A stretch of DNA of 38,194 nucleotides from Oscillospiraceae bacterium. Lineage in GTDB: Bacteria > Bacillota > Clostridia > Oscillospirales > Oscillospiraceae. Both the position numbers and the translations under genes were made by a program. The notes beneath the pieces were generated by a model. That model ran no database searches. It was given only the letters and a program-made list of their open reading frames with translations, and was not told the DNA's origin. This document shows positions 30,640 to 38,194 of the stretch, one piece after another. Location: assembly GCA_017456645.1 (NCBI GenBank), contig JAFTIZ010000008.1:1-38194 (forward strand). Direction: 5' to 3'. Positions within the stretch are counted from its first letter, which is position 1. Every line of letters starts with the position of its first letter.

Positions 30640-32670
30640 TTACGGAAGCAGGTAGCCGTATTCGTCAAAGGTGCACGCAACTCCGTTGATCTGCTCTGTG
30701 CAATCGATCACGTACGAACCGTCGGCGCGGCGGTACCGCCAGCCGTAATCGTCCGCCATCCAGCACTCCGCGCAAACGCCGGAACGCAGATAAGGGGGCG
30801 TTAAACTGTTCTGCGCTTCCATATCGTTGAAGTGCCACCATTCGGATACCAATCCGCTGAAGCCGACGCTTTCCATGATGGCTGCCAAAGTTTTGGCATT
30901 GTCGTTATTGCGTTTCAGCTCGGAGTACCAGCTTAGGTCATGCATAGAGGTCTGCATGGACAGATCCTCACCGGTGACCATGTCTGTCAGGGTCAGATCC
31001 AAAGCGATTCCCTTGTTGTGGCGGGATTTTCCTGCTGCCAGGAAGTAATTCATGGTGTAGCGGCCGAAGTCGGTCATCAGCTCACCGTAGGTCAGCTTCG
31101 GTATATCCGAGCCCGGCTCAGAAGGCGTCAGCACGGGAAGATCGTCCAGCACTTTGCCGGTGTAGGTTTCATCAGGGATAGGCTGTTTCGCCAAGTCAAG
31201 AGCCTGATTGTACAGGGCAATGGTGGCCTCCTGGGGGCGATAAGCATCGTAGATTTTCAGCTTGTAGCCCTGCTCCATGGCGGCGTATGCGGCTTCCTCC
31301 AGCCGCAGTGCCGTGGGATACAGCAGGGGAACCAGCTGTTCGCCGGTGTATAGCTGGACGTTTTCGTAGCCCACGATCACCGTGCCGGTGACAGAGGGAA
31401 TCTCAAATTCGTGGGCCATATACAGCGATTCGGTGCTGTTGGTGATATCGTAAAGGCACAAGTCGCCCAGCAGTTCCGGCAGGTTGATCAGACAGTAATT
31501 GCTGTCGATGTAACCATAGCCGTCACCTAAGCGGATGCGGAACATCCCATCCTTCACACCCAGCACGCAGAAGGTGGTTGCGCCCGGAGCGGTGCCGATG
31601 CTTTGGATTTTGTCGGTATCGGAGTACACCGCCAGGTCTTTGATGGGCCATATGGTGCAGTATTTCGCCGATGCGCCGGTGACCACGGACTTTACATCAG
31701 AGACGGCGGCAAATTCGCTGTCCTCCATGACCTGTCCGCCTACGGCAACCACACGATAGTGGTAGGCGCTGAAGCCGGACAGCATGTCAGTGGTGTAGCT
31801 TCGCTCCTGATTTACTTCCACACGCTGGAGCGTTTCCCAGCTGGCGGTATCCTGACGGTAACGCTGGACTTGATAGTAATCGCCCTTGGTCTCCGCCCAG
31901 GTAAGGAGGAAAACCTGATCGCCAAGATCGGTGCATTCCAGATTTAGATCACGGGTCAGCAGATCCTCCCGCACAACGGAGATCTGCTCGAATGCCGCGC
32001 CGTAATAGATCAGACCGGGGTATACACGGTAGGCATCAAAGGCGAAGGTCAATTCCTCACCGGTGTGGGGGATGGAGAATTGGCTGCCGTCACCCAGAGA
32101 AAGGGTCATTTGAGCCTGATCCAGCGTGTCCAGCAGCGTCCATTCTCCGGAATTATCCAGATAGTACACATTGGAACGGCTCTGGGGCGTCAGCGTATAG
32201 GTGAAGTTCACAGTACCGGCCTGAGGGTCGGCAGTGGCGGCCAGATCACTGACGGCAGGCGCCTGCATTGTGATTTCCGCCGAAAGACTTTCGGTACCCA
32301 TGCGAATCTGCTCCTCCTTGGCGAAGGGGGTGCGGTATCCCCGGGCGCTGAGGACGCGAATGGTGAGAAGCTCCGATTTGGGAAGCTCAGGCAGAACCAG
32401 TTGTTCGGACTGTGTCCAGACCTCCTGAATCACGGTATCGTTCTGAAGGAACTGTACCAGATAGCGATCCTGACGGAAACCCTCAGGCCAGGAAAGGGTG
32501 AGGCTGCCGCTGGTATCCTGCACCAGCATCATCGTTCCATCCTTCGGCATGGTATTTTTTGCGTCCCGATAGGGGCGGTAAAACCCGAAATAACCAAAAG
32601 CAAAACCGAGCTCCAGCACCAGAAGAATAATCAGGCCAATGATGAGCAGAAGCTTTCCTTTTTTTGGCAT
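30640..32670 (-). CDS. Membrane-anchored VanX-like D-Ala-D-Ala dipeptidase (M15) with Fn3/SH3-like regions
   Basis: 676 residues. A signal anchor (about 7-30) leads to beta-rich domains of fibronectin III type and, near 335-400, an SH3-like segment (CTIWPIKDLAVYSDTD ... GDGYGYIDSNYCLIN). From about 425 the VanX-type zinc peptidase follows: YDAYRPQEA, SRHNKGIALDL (about 547-557, giving the His and Asp zinc ligands) and EWWHF (about 611, giving the Glu and third ligand). M15D enzymes hydrolyse D-Ala-D-Ala dipeptide; relatives trim stem peptides or act as carboxypeptidases. No vanH/vanA genes accompany it, so I read it as a cell-wall enzyme rather than glycopeptide resistance. It heads a five-gene operon with its own promoter. 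Confidence 0.9.
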   Translation of the reverse strand: MPKKGKLLLIIGLIILLVLELGFAFGYFGFYRPYRDAKNTMPKDGTMMLVQDTSGSLTLSWPEGFRQDRYLVQFLQNDTVIQEVWTQSEQLVLPELPKSELLTIRVLSARGYRTPFAKEEQIRMGTESLSAEITMQAPAVSDLAATADPQAGTVNFTYTLTPQSRSNVYYLDNSGEWTLLDTLDQAQMTLSLGDGSQFSIPHTGEELTFAFDAYRVYPGLIYYGAAFEQISVVREDLLTRDLNLECTDLGDQVFLLTWAETKGDYYQVQRYRQDTASWETLQRVEVNQERSYTTDMLSGFSAYHYRVVAVGGQVMEDSEFAAVSDVKSVVTGASAKYCTIWPIKDLAVYSDTDKIQSIGTAPGATTFCVLGVKDGMFRIRLGDGYGYIDSNYCLINLPELLGDLCLYDITNSTESLYMAHEFEIPSVTGTVIVGYENVQLYTGEQLVPLLYPTALRLEEAAYAAMEQGYKLKIYDAYRPQEATIALYNQALDLAKQPIPDETYTGKVLDDLPVLTPSEPGSDIPKLTYGELMTDFGRYTMNYFLAAGKSRHNKGIALDLTLTDMVTGEDLSMQTSMHDLSWYSELKRNNDNAKTLAAIMESVGFSGLVSEWWHFNDMEAQNSLTPPYLRSGVCAECWMADDYGWRYRRADGSYVIDCTEQINGVACTFDEYGYLLP

Positions 32671-32705
32671 AGTATCATCTCCGCTTCTTGGGAATAATTA
32701 CAATA

Positions 32706-32734
32706 ATTATAGGGTATAAACGGGATATTTTCAA
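32706..32734 (-). promoter_or_regulatory. Sigma-A promoter of the envelope operon
   Basis: Minus strand -35 TTGAAA (32734-32729), 17-base spacer, -10 TATAAT (32711-32706), about 36 bases before the ATG at 32670. Confidence 0.8.
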
Positions 32735-32912
32735 GGCATATTGCAAAATTATTATCTACAACATCTATGAATGTGGGAATTAAAGAAGGAGAGCGTTCGT
32801 GACCGAAGTGGGATTTAAGAAAATCACGGGGGTTACTTGTCACTTTAGCACAATAAAGCGACAAAGCAAAGCTGTGCGTCCTATGCACTGTGACAAATCT
32901 TTGAAACACCTC
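32735..32912. other. Intergenic stretch between divergent promoters
   Basis: No gene seen. A near-palindrome TGTCACTTTA / TAAAGCGACA (32838-32863, one mismatch) lies about 50 bases upstream of the transporter -35 box and may be an operator. Confidence 0.4.
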
Positions 32913-32941
32913 TTTACAACTTTAACTTGATAAAGTATAAT
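32913..32941 (+). promoter_or_regulatory. Sigma-A promoter of the amino-acid transporter operon
   Basis: -35 TTTACA (32913-32918), 17-base spacer, -10 TATAAT (32936-32941), about 50 bases before the start of the binding-protein gene. Confidence 0.75.
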
Positions 32942-32991
32942 GCCCACATCCGACCCACAAGCATGTGGAAAATGAGAAAGGAATACATATT

Positions 32992-33783
32992 ATGAAGAAA
33001 TTGATTGCTATGACGCTGGCGGTGCTTCTGCTGCTGACCTGCTTTGCCGGTTGCACCAAGGCAAATGAAAAGGAGACCATCGTGGTGGGCTACACCATCT
33101 ATGCGCCTATGAACTATCTGGATGAAGCCGGTAACCTGATCGGCTTTGACACCGACCTTGCCAAGGCCGTGTTCGAAAATCTGGGCTATGAGGTTCTGTT
33201 TAAGGAGATCGACTGGAACAGCAAGTACACCGATCTGGCCTCCGGAACCATCGATTGCGTATGGAACGGCTTTACCTGCAATACTGCCGATGATGACGGC
33301 GTTCTGCGCTCCGAAAAGGTGGATTTCTCCTACAATTACATGGAAAACCGTCAGGTGATCGTGGCCAAGAAGGATGCCGGCATCACCTCCGCTGCTGACT
33401 TGAGCGGCAAGCAGGGCGCGGTGGAAAGCGGCTCTGCCGGTGAGACCTATGCCAAGGGCTTCGAGGGCGTTACGGTCAAGGGCTTTACCAAGCAGACCGA
33501 TTGCCTGTTTGAGGTGAACGCAGGCACCTGCGAGTTTGCGGTTCTGGACGCACAGCTGGCCAAGAGCTATGCCGGCAAGGGCGACTACAGCAACCTGACC
33601 ATCGTCGACGGTCTGTCCAGCGATGTGGAATACTACGCCATCGGCTTTAAGAAGGGCAGCGAGCTGACCGCCAAGGTCAACGCCGAGCTGGAGAAGCTGG
33701 CGGCTGACGGCACCATCACCAAGCTGGCTAAGCAGTATGGCGTGGAAAACACCGCCATCACGGATTTCTCTGACCAGAAGTAA
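32992..33783 (+). CDS. Polar amino-acid ABC transporter, substrate-binding lipoprotein
   Basis: 263 residues; the ATG at 32992 follows AGAAAGGA (32975-32982) and gives the signal MKKLIAMTLAVLLLLTCFAG with the lipobox Cys at 21. The mature protein has the SBP_bac_3 pattern for polar amino acids: VGYTIYAPMNYLDEAGNLIGFD near the N-terminus, the substrate-contact helix, WNGFTCNTADDDGVLRS, and the hinge sequence. The ligand cannot be told from sequence; family members bind glutamine, arginine, cystine and similar. Permease and ATPase genes follow directly, so the system is complete except that only one permease is present. Confidence 0.93.
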   Translation: MKKLIAMTLAVLLLLTCFAGCTKANEKETIVVGYTIYAPMNYLDEAGNLIGFDTDLAKAVFENLGYEVLFKEIDWNSKYTDLASGTIDCVWNGFTCNTADDDGVLRSEKVDFSYNYMENRQVIVAKKDAGITSAADLSGKQGAVESGSAGETYAKGFEGVTVKGFTKQTDCLFEVNAGTCEFAVLDAQLAKSYAGKGDYSNLTIVDGLSSDVEYYAIGFKKGSELTAKVNAELEKLAADGTITKLAKQYGVENTAITDFSDQK

Positions 33784-33809
33784 CATATATCTTTTTGGGA
33801 GATCAAGCC

Positions 33810-34505
33810 ATGTCATTTTTAGAAGTTACTGCATTTCTTTGGGACGGCTTTTTGATATCTCTGCTGATCTTTGCGGTGACGCTGCTTTGCGGCGCACCGC
33901 TTGGTCTGCCTATAGCCTTCTGTTCTATGAGCCGGTTCAAGCCGGTGAAGGCGGTATCAAAGGTTATTGTCTGGATCGTCAGAGGCGTGCCGCTGATGCT
34001 TCAGATCTTCATTATCTATTACGTGCCGGGACTTTTATTTGAAACTCCCATCTTCAGCCAGATGGATCGGTTCTTCTTCGTCAACTACGGCATCGCCGAT
34101 GCCGGACGAATCGTGGCGGTGCTCATTGCGTTTACCCTCAACTATGCCTGCTATTTTTCTGAGATCTATCGTGGCGGCATTGAGAGTATTTCCAAGGGAC
34201 AGTATGAGGCCGGTTACGTGCTGGGGCTGACCAAGTCCCAGATCTTCCGCAAGATCATCCTGAAGCAGGTGATTCAGCGTATTGTGCCGCCCATGTCCAA
34301 TGAGATCATCACTTTGATCAAGGATACGGCGCTGGCAAACTGCATTATCGTATGCGAGATCATCAAGCAGGCCAAGGAGCTGGCCGCAACGAAGGCCATG
34401 ATCTGGCCGCTGTTCTATACCGGCGTGTTCTATCTGGTTTTTGTTGGCCTTTTGACGGTGGTTCTCGGCCGGCTGGAAAAGAAACTCAGCTATTTCAGGA
34501 GTTAA
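33810..34505 (+). CDS. Amino-acid ABC transporter permease (HisM/ArtQ family)
   Basis: 231 residues; ATG at 33810 preceded by GGGAGA (33798-33803). Five hydrophobic helices with the permease core segment RGIPL-type motif (VRGVPLMLQIFIIYYV) and the EAA loop (EIYRGGIESISKGQYEAGYV, then LGLTKSQIFRKIILKQ) that contacts the ATPase. The stop is three bases before the ATPase gene. It probably forms a homodimer, as only one permease gene is present. Confidence 0.93.
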   Translation: MSFLEVTAFLWDGFLISLLIFAVTLLCGAPLGLPIAFCSMSRFKPVKAVSKVIVWIVRGVPLMLQIFIIYYVPGLLFETPIFSQMDRFFFVNYGIADAGRIVAVLIAFTLNYACYFSEIYRGGIESISKGQYEAGYVLGLTKSQIFRKIILKQVIQRIVPPMSNEIITLIKDTALANCIIVCEIIKQAKELAATKAMIWPLFYTGVFYLVFVGLLTVVLGRLEKKLSYFRS

Positions 34506-34508
34506 GCT

Positions 34509-35267
34509 ATGGCATTATTAGAGGCAAAAAATATTACCAAGAGCTTTGGCAAAACAGAGGTTCTCAAGGGCATCAGCTTTTCCCTGAACAAGGGTGAGGT
34601 GCTGTCGATCATCGGCTCCTCCGGAAGCGGAAAAACGACCCTGCTGCGGTGCCTGAATTTTCTGGAGCTGCCGGATGAGGGCTCCATCACCGTGGGCGGC
34701 AAGGTGCTGTATGATGGCAGCGACGCAACCACGTTGTCTGATGAGGCGATCCGGCAAAATAGATTGCATTTTGGCCTGGTTTTTCAGAATTTCAACCTGT
34801 TTCCCCAGTATACGGTGCTTGAAAATGTAACGCTTGCACCGACTCTGCTGAAACGGGGCACGCCGCAGGAGATCGAGCAGACCGCCTTGAGACTTTTGGA
34901 GCAGGTGGGACTTTCAGATAAGCTGGGCAGCTATCCCCACCAGCTTTCCGGTGGTCAGCAGCAGCGTGTAGCCATTGCCAGAGCGCTGGCGCTGCGTCCG
35001 GAGGTGCTGTGCTTCGACGAACCCACCAGCGCCCTGGATCCGGAATTGACCGGTGAGGTTTTGCGCGTGATCCGCGGCTTGAAGGATAAGGATACCACCA
35101 TGATCGTGGTGACCCACGAGATGGAGTTTGCCCGCTGCGTGGCGGACAGGGTGATCTACATGGCTGACGGCGTCATCGAGGAAATGGGCACGCCGGAGCA
35201 GGTGTTTGGTCAGCCCCAAAGCGAAAAGACGAAAGCATTTCTGCGCGGCGCGCAGGATCTGTTTTAA
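34509..35267 (+). CDS. Amino-acid ABC transporter ATP-binding protein
   Basis: 252 residues, with AGGAG before the ATG. All ABC motifs are intact: Walker A GSSGSGKT (36-43), Q-loop in FQNFNLFPQ, signature LSGGQQQR (about 146), Walker B VLCFDEP (about 167-172), and the switch His in VVTHEM. It is of the HisP/GlnQ type that serves polar amino-acid importers. The last codon's TAA overlaps the next in-frame ATG (TAATG). Confidence 0.97.
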   Translation: MALLEAKNITKSFGKTEVLKGISFSLNKGEVLSIIGSSGSGKTTLLRCLNFLELPDEGSITVGGKVLYDGSDATTLSDEAIRQNRLHFGLVFQNFNLFPQYTVLENVTLAPTLLKRGTPQEIEQTALRLLEQVGLSDKLGSYPHQLSGGQQQRVAIARALALRPEVLCFDEPTSALDPELTGEVLRVIRGLKDKDTTMIVVTHEMEFARCVADRVIYMADGVIEEMGTPEQVFGQPQSEKTKAFLRGAQDLF

Positions 35268-35278
35268 TGGGAGGCAGT

Positions 35279-35548
35279 ATGGAGCGCAAGGAAGAAAAAA
35301 TCGAGGCGCTGTACAGCCTGCTTCTGGAGCTGAAAAGCATGGAAGATTGCCGTGATCTATTCGCCGATCTGTGTACCGTCAAGGAGATCGAAAAGATGGC
35401 GGAGCGGATCTATGCGGCGAAGCTGCTGCTGGAGGGCAAGACCTACAATCAGGTGATCGCCCAAGCGGATATCTCATCGGCGACCTTGAGTCGGGTGTCC
35501 CGTTGTGTGCAATACGGCCGGGGATATTCCCGCCTTTTGAAGGATTGA
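35279..35548 (+). CDS. TrpR-like regulator (YerC/YecD family)
   Basis: 89 residues. I prefer the ATG at 35279, which follows GGGAGG (35269-35274), to the one at 35267 inside the ATPase stop. The product MERKEEKIEALYSLLLELKS ... VKEIEKMAERIYAAKLLLEG, then TYNQVIAQADISSATLSRVS, has the two-helix core and helix-turn-helix of the Trp repressor/YerC family. YerC-type proteins are widespread in Firmicutes with poorly known targets. Location at the end of the transporter operon suggests it senses the same amino acid, perhaps repressing the operon through the palindrome near 32838, but this is inference. Confidence 0.85.
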   Translation: MERKEEKIEALYSLLLELKSMEDCRDLFADLCTVKEIEKMAERIYAAKLLLEGKTYNQVIAQADISSATLSRVSRCVQYGRGYSRLLKD

Positions 35549-35560
35549 TCCACGGAAAAT

Positions 35561-35596
35561 AAAAACTGCTCTGCCGGATCGGCAGAGCAGTTTTTT
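35561..35596. terminator. Bidirectional terminator between the transporter operon and the GH3 gene
   Basis: 15-bp stem AAAAACTGCTCTGCC (35561-35575) with its complement (35581-35595), loop GGATC, T tracts on both ends. Confidence 0.92.
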
Positions 35597-35604
35597 ATGC
35601 GCTG

Positions 35605-38019
35605 TCAGCGGTCACGGGGGCCGTACTGAAGCTCTTTTTCGTATTGCTTGTCCGCTTTTCGGGCGCGGAAATAGCCCTTGACCAGCCGGCCGAGACCCCG
35701 GAAGAAGTGACCGTTGACCAGATACACGATGTCCTCGGTCATGGCGCGGCTGATCTTGCCGCCGGTCATCTGCGCCATGGCGCGGATGGGCATGTTCAGA
35801 ATGAAGTGGTAGGTCATATCCGGCTTTCCCGTCTGCTTTTCGGCTTTGCGGCTCAGGAAGCGGTACAGCCACCGGGCAGGGGCGCTGCGGGCATCCCGGA
35901 AGCGGCAAATCGGATCATTGATGCCGATGTCGCCGCTCCAATCCGCCTCAGGAAGGTCATGTCCCAGCAGAGCGGCAAATTCTTCGTCGGAAACGTTGCG
36001 CACATTGCCGGTGACGTAGCTGGGCAGGGATACCACGGGGGCTGCTGCCTCTGTGCCGATGATGCGCACCGTGGCGGTGAGCCTCACGTCGTCGACGCTG
36101 GCGGCTACGCTGATCAGGTAGTGGGCGGTTTCCATTTCCCAGCGGCCGGTGGAGGTGTTGAAATAGCGGAAGGCCTTATCATCCAGCCGGATGGTGATGC
36201 GGCGGCTCTCGCCGGCCTTCAGGAATACCTTTTGGAAGCCCTTCAGCTCCTTTTTGGGGTGAATGGCCTTGCCGGTGCGGCAGGTCACATAGACCTGCGC
36301 CACCTCTGCGCCGTCCCGGTCGCCGGTGTTGGTCAGGGTGAAGGCTACGTTTTTGCCGTCGGTCTGCAGGTCGGAATAGGCGAAGGTGGTGTAGCTCAGA
36401 CCGTAGCCGAAGGGGTAACGCACGGCAACGCCGGCGGTGTCATAGTAGCGGTAGCCTACGTATAGACCCTCCCGATACTCGGCAGTGCGATGCTCGCCGG
36501 GGTAGTACCGGTGGCAGGGGGTGTCCTCCAGCCGTATGGGCCAGGTTTCCGCCAGCTTGCCGCCGGGATTGACGGTGCCAAGCAGGGCGTCGGCCATGGC
36601 GCCTGCGCCGGCCTGACCGCTGAGGTAGCCGTGGATGGCGGCGCGGTAGGTGCCTTGGGGCGGCATGACGAAGGGCGCGCCGCCGGAGAGCACCAGCACC
36701 ACGTTTTCGTTTGCGCGGCTGACGGCTTTGATCAGAGCCTGCTGAGCCTCGGGCAGGTCCATGTGCGTCCGATCCATTCCCTCGCATTCGGACAGCTCGT
36801 CCAGACCTACGCACAGCAGGACGACTTCGGCGGCCTTGGCGATCTGTGCGGCCTGACGGATCAAAGCCCGGTCGGGCTCGCCCGCCCCGCGGCGGTAGCC
36901 CTGAGCGAAGGTCACATTGGGGTAGGCTTTACCCAGTTCGGTCAGCAGATCGTCCACCATGGTGGGATTGACAAGGCTGGAGCCGGCACCCTGATAGCGG
37001 GGCGTCTGAGCGAAATCGCCGATGACGGCGATGCTTGCGCCTGAATTGAGGGGCAGAATGCCGTCATTTTCCAGCAGAACGATGGACTCTGCGGCGCACG
37101 TTCTGGCGAGAGCGTGGTGCTCCTCCGTGAAAAATTCACCGCCACGGGAGGTTTCGGTGGTGGTCAGAATAATGGGCAGCAGCTCACGAAGCCGATCGTC
37201 CAGATCGCTTTCGGAAATTCTGCCGTCACGAACGGCCTGACACACCGCTGCGGCGCTGTCGAAGCCCGGGTTGGGCATATTCAGGGCAGAGCCGGCGGCA
37301 ATGCCGGCGGCGGGATCGTTGCAGGCGCCCCAATCGGACACCACGAAGCCGTCAAAGCCCCATTCAGTGCGCAGGATGTCCTTCAAAAGGTGGTTGTTTT
37401 CGTTGGCGTACACACCGTTGACCGGATTGTAGGAGGACATGATGGCCTTGGGCTGGCCTTCCTTCACGGCGGTTTCAAAGCTGGTCAGGTAGATCTCCCG
37501 AAGGGTGCGCTCGTCCACAACGGAGTCGATGCACATCCGCTGCCGCTCCTGAGAGTTGGCGGCGAAATGCTTGGGGCAGGCGGCCACGCCCTGAGATTGG
37601 ATGCCACGGATGTAGCCTGCGGCCAGCTTTCCGGCGAGGAAGGGATCCTCGGAGAAGTATTCAAAATTCCGTCCGCACAAGGGGCTGCGCTTAATGTTCA
37701 GGCCGGGACCCAGTACCACCTGAACGCCTTGCGCCTGTGCTTCCTCACCCAGTGCCTTGCCCAGCTCCTCGCCCAGCTGAGGGTCCCAGGAGTTGGCCAT
37801 GGTGGCGGCGGTGGGGAAGCAGGTGGCGGCTACGGATTCGTTGATGCCCAGATGGTCGGCAGAGCCGGCCTGCTTGCGCAGACCGTGGGGGCCGTCGGCC
37901 AGCCAGATGCCCGGCAGCAGCAGACGGGGAATGGGGCGGGTCGTCCAGGAGGAATTGCCCTGCAACAGGGCGGCCTTCTCCTCCAGAGATAGTTTTTTGA
38001 TGTATTCTTCCGCAGTCAT
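35605..38019 (-). CDS. Glycoside hydrolase family 3 beta-glucosidase-like enzyme
   Basis: 804 residues. I prefer the ATG at 38019 after AAAGGAG over the GTG at 38028 that overlaps the ribosome site. The GH3 N-terminal barrel is complete, with GPGLNIKRSPLCGRNFEYFS, CPKHFAANSQE, and the nucleophile Asp229 in GFVVSDWGA. The C-terminal alpha/beta sandwich (IAVIGDFAQTPRYQGAGSS) is followed by a fibronectin-III-like domain (VAQVYVTCRTGKA...PKKELKGFQKVFLKAGES) and about 130 extra residues with a basic tail. There is no signal peptide, so it is probably cytoplasmic and acts on imported short beta-linked sugars. Substrate linkage is not readable. It is a single gene, converging on the transporter operon. 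Confidence 0.93.
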   Translation of the reverse strand: MTAEEYIKKLSLEEKAALLQGNSSWTTRPIPRLLLPGIWLADGPHGLRKQAGSADHLGINESVAATCFPTAATMANSWDPQLGEELGKALGEEAQAQGVQVVLGPGLNIKRSPLCGRNFEYFSEDPFLAGKLAAGYIRGIQSQGVAACPKHFAANSQERQRMCIDSVVDERTLREIYLTSFETAVKEGQPKAIMSSYNPVNGVYANENNHLLKDILRTEWGFDGFVVSDWGACNDPAAGIAAGSALNMPNPGFDSAAAVCQAVRDGRISESDLDDRLRELLPIILTTTETSRGGEFFTEEHHALARTCAAESIVLLENDGILPLNSGASIAVIGDFAQTPRYQGAGSSLVNPTMVDDLLTELGKAYPNVTFAQGYRRGAGEPDRALIRQAAQIAKAAEVVLLCVGLDELSECEGMDRTHMDLPEAQQALIKAVSRANENVVLVLSGGAPFVMPPQGTYRAAIHGYLSGQAGAGAMADALLGTVNPGGKLAETWPIRLEDTPCHRYYPGEHRTAEYREGLYVGYRYYDTAGVAVRYPFGYGLSYTTFAYSDLQTDGKNVAFTLTNTGDRDGAEVAQVYVTCRTGKAIHPKKELKGFQKVFLKAGESRRITIRLDDKAFRYFNTSTGRWEMETAHYLISVAASVDDVRLTATVRIIGTEAAAPVVSLPSYVTGNVRNVSDEEFAALLGHDLPEADWSGDIGINDPICRFRDARSAPARWLYRFLSRKAEKQTGKPDMTYHFILNMPIRAMAQMTGGKISRAMTEDIVYLVNGHFFRGLGRLVKGYFRARKADKQYEKELQYGPRDR

Positions 38020-38067
38020 GGCAGACACTCCTTTGGTAAGATAAATGATTGTCTAGCGGTGGGACGT

Positions 38068-38194
38068 GTTACTTTCTTGTTTCCGAACAAGAAAGTAACC
38101 AAAGAAATCGGCATAGGGGAGGCGCTAGTTGCTTCGCAAAATGCGCCCTCCCCTAAGAACCCCTCCCGCAACCTAGGATCTAAGGCGAAGCCCA
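38068..38194. repeat. Intergenic inverted-repeat element at the window edge
   Basis: A 14-bp perfect stem GTTACTTTCTTGTT (38068-38081) with its complement (38086-38099) around TCCG, followed by AAAGAAATCGG and a second imperfect stem GGGGAGGCGC / GCGCCCTCCCC (38116-38153). The plus strand is also open as KKVTKEIGIGEALVASQ. I remember similar ACTTTCTTG...CAAGAAAGTAACCAAAGAA stretches scattered between genes in gut Clostridia, so this is more likely a repeated element than a gene. Confidence 0.5.

Noticed and set aside
30640..32670. Vancomycin resistance by a VanX-like enzyme
   Set aside because: No vanH/vanA ligase or vanRS genes nearby; the long anchored N-terminus and operon partners fit wall remodelling better.
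32914..33816. Open frame of 300 codons antisense to the amino-acid binding protein
   Set aside because: Covers the promoter and the lipoprotein gene; no domain pattern.
37114..37992. Open frame of 292 codons antisense to the GH3 gene
   Set aside because: Shadow of a clear GH3 enzyme; Gly/Val/Ala-rich without motifs.
1..38194. CRISPR array, tRNA, rRNA, integrase or transposase
   Set aside because: I looked for regular direct repeats with spacers, cloverleaf-type sequence and recombinase motifs and saw none that hold up.

Overview
The window looks like a chromosomal segment of an anaerobic, low-to-mid GC Gram-positive bacterium of the Clostridia, most likely a gut Oscillospiraceae/Ruminococcaceae-type organism. 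The evidence is strong AGGAGG-type ribosome sites, sigma-A promoters, lipobox lipoproteins, dockerin modules, a CBM26/fibro-slime surface protein, a DUF6935 protein and a YerC/TrpR-like protein, with nothing that points to an outer membrane. I see no rRNA, tRNA, CRISPR array, transposase or phage gene.

Layout. (1) 1-4.5 kb: two secreted dockerin proteins in tandem. The first is cut by the window edge and carries GLUG-like repeats. The second is a 1112-residue protein with about 245 cysteines in almost unbroken CxxC repeats. (2) 4.6-8.4 kb: a tight five-gene operon of small envelope or hypothetical proteins (DUF6935, a DUF4163/DUF3298-like lipoprotein, an Ig-like membrane protein). (3) 8.5-10.4 kb, minus strand: a small RiPP-like locus with a 94-residue four-cysteine peptide, a broken HprK-like kinase gene and a radical SAM/SPASM enzyme, under its own promoter. 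(4) 10.4-19.5 kb, plus strand, divergent from it: a lipoprotein and a 2723-residue surface protein with a fibro-slime domain, CBM26-like starch-binding repeats and a sortase-like tail. (5) 19.7-24.7 kb: an OmpR-type two-component system, an internally deleted PlsC-like gene, and a three-gene phospholipid operon (CDP-alcohol phosphatidyltransferase, diacylglycerol-kinase-like lipid kinase, acyltransferase). Three promoters here carry similar TT(G) repeats with an 11-bp period, which suggests one regulon. (6) 24.8-25.7 kb, minus: a YwaF/TMEM164-like membrane protein. (7) 26.0-32.7 kb, minus: a five-gene cell-envelope operon (VanX-like dipeptidase, Ig/transglutaminase-like protein, MBOAT acyltransferase, SGNH partner, lipoprotein). 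(8) 33.0-35.5 kb, plus: a polar amino-acid ABC transporter followed by a TrpR-like regulator. (9) 35.6-38.0 kb, minus: a GH3 glycosidase, then an intergenic repeat at the edge.

Taken together, most of the segment builds or modifies the cell surface: dockerin proteins, a glycan-binding adhesin, polymer acylation and peptide trimming, and membrane lipid synthesis under a two-component system. The best candidates for something undescribed are the giant CxxC-repeat dockerin protein, the peptide/SPASM locus with its decayed kinase, and the shared 11-bp-period regulatory element in front of the lipid genes. All assignments come from reading the sequence by eye; no database search was run.
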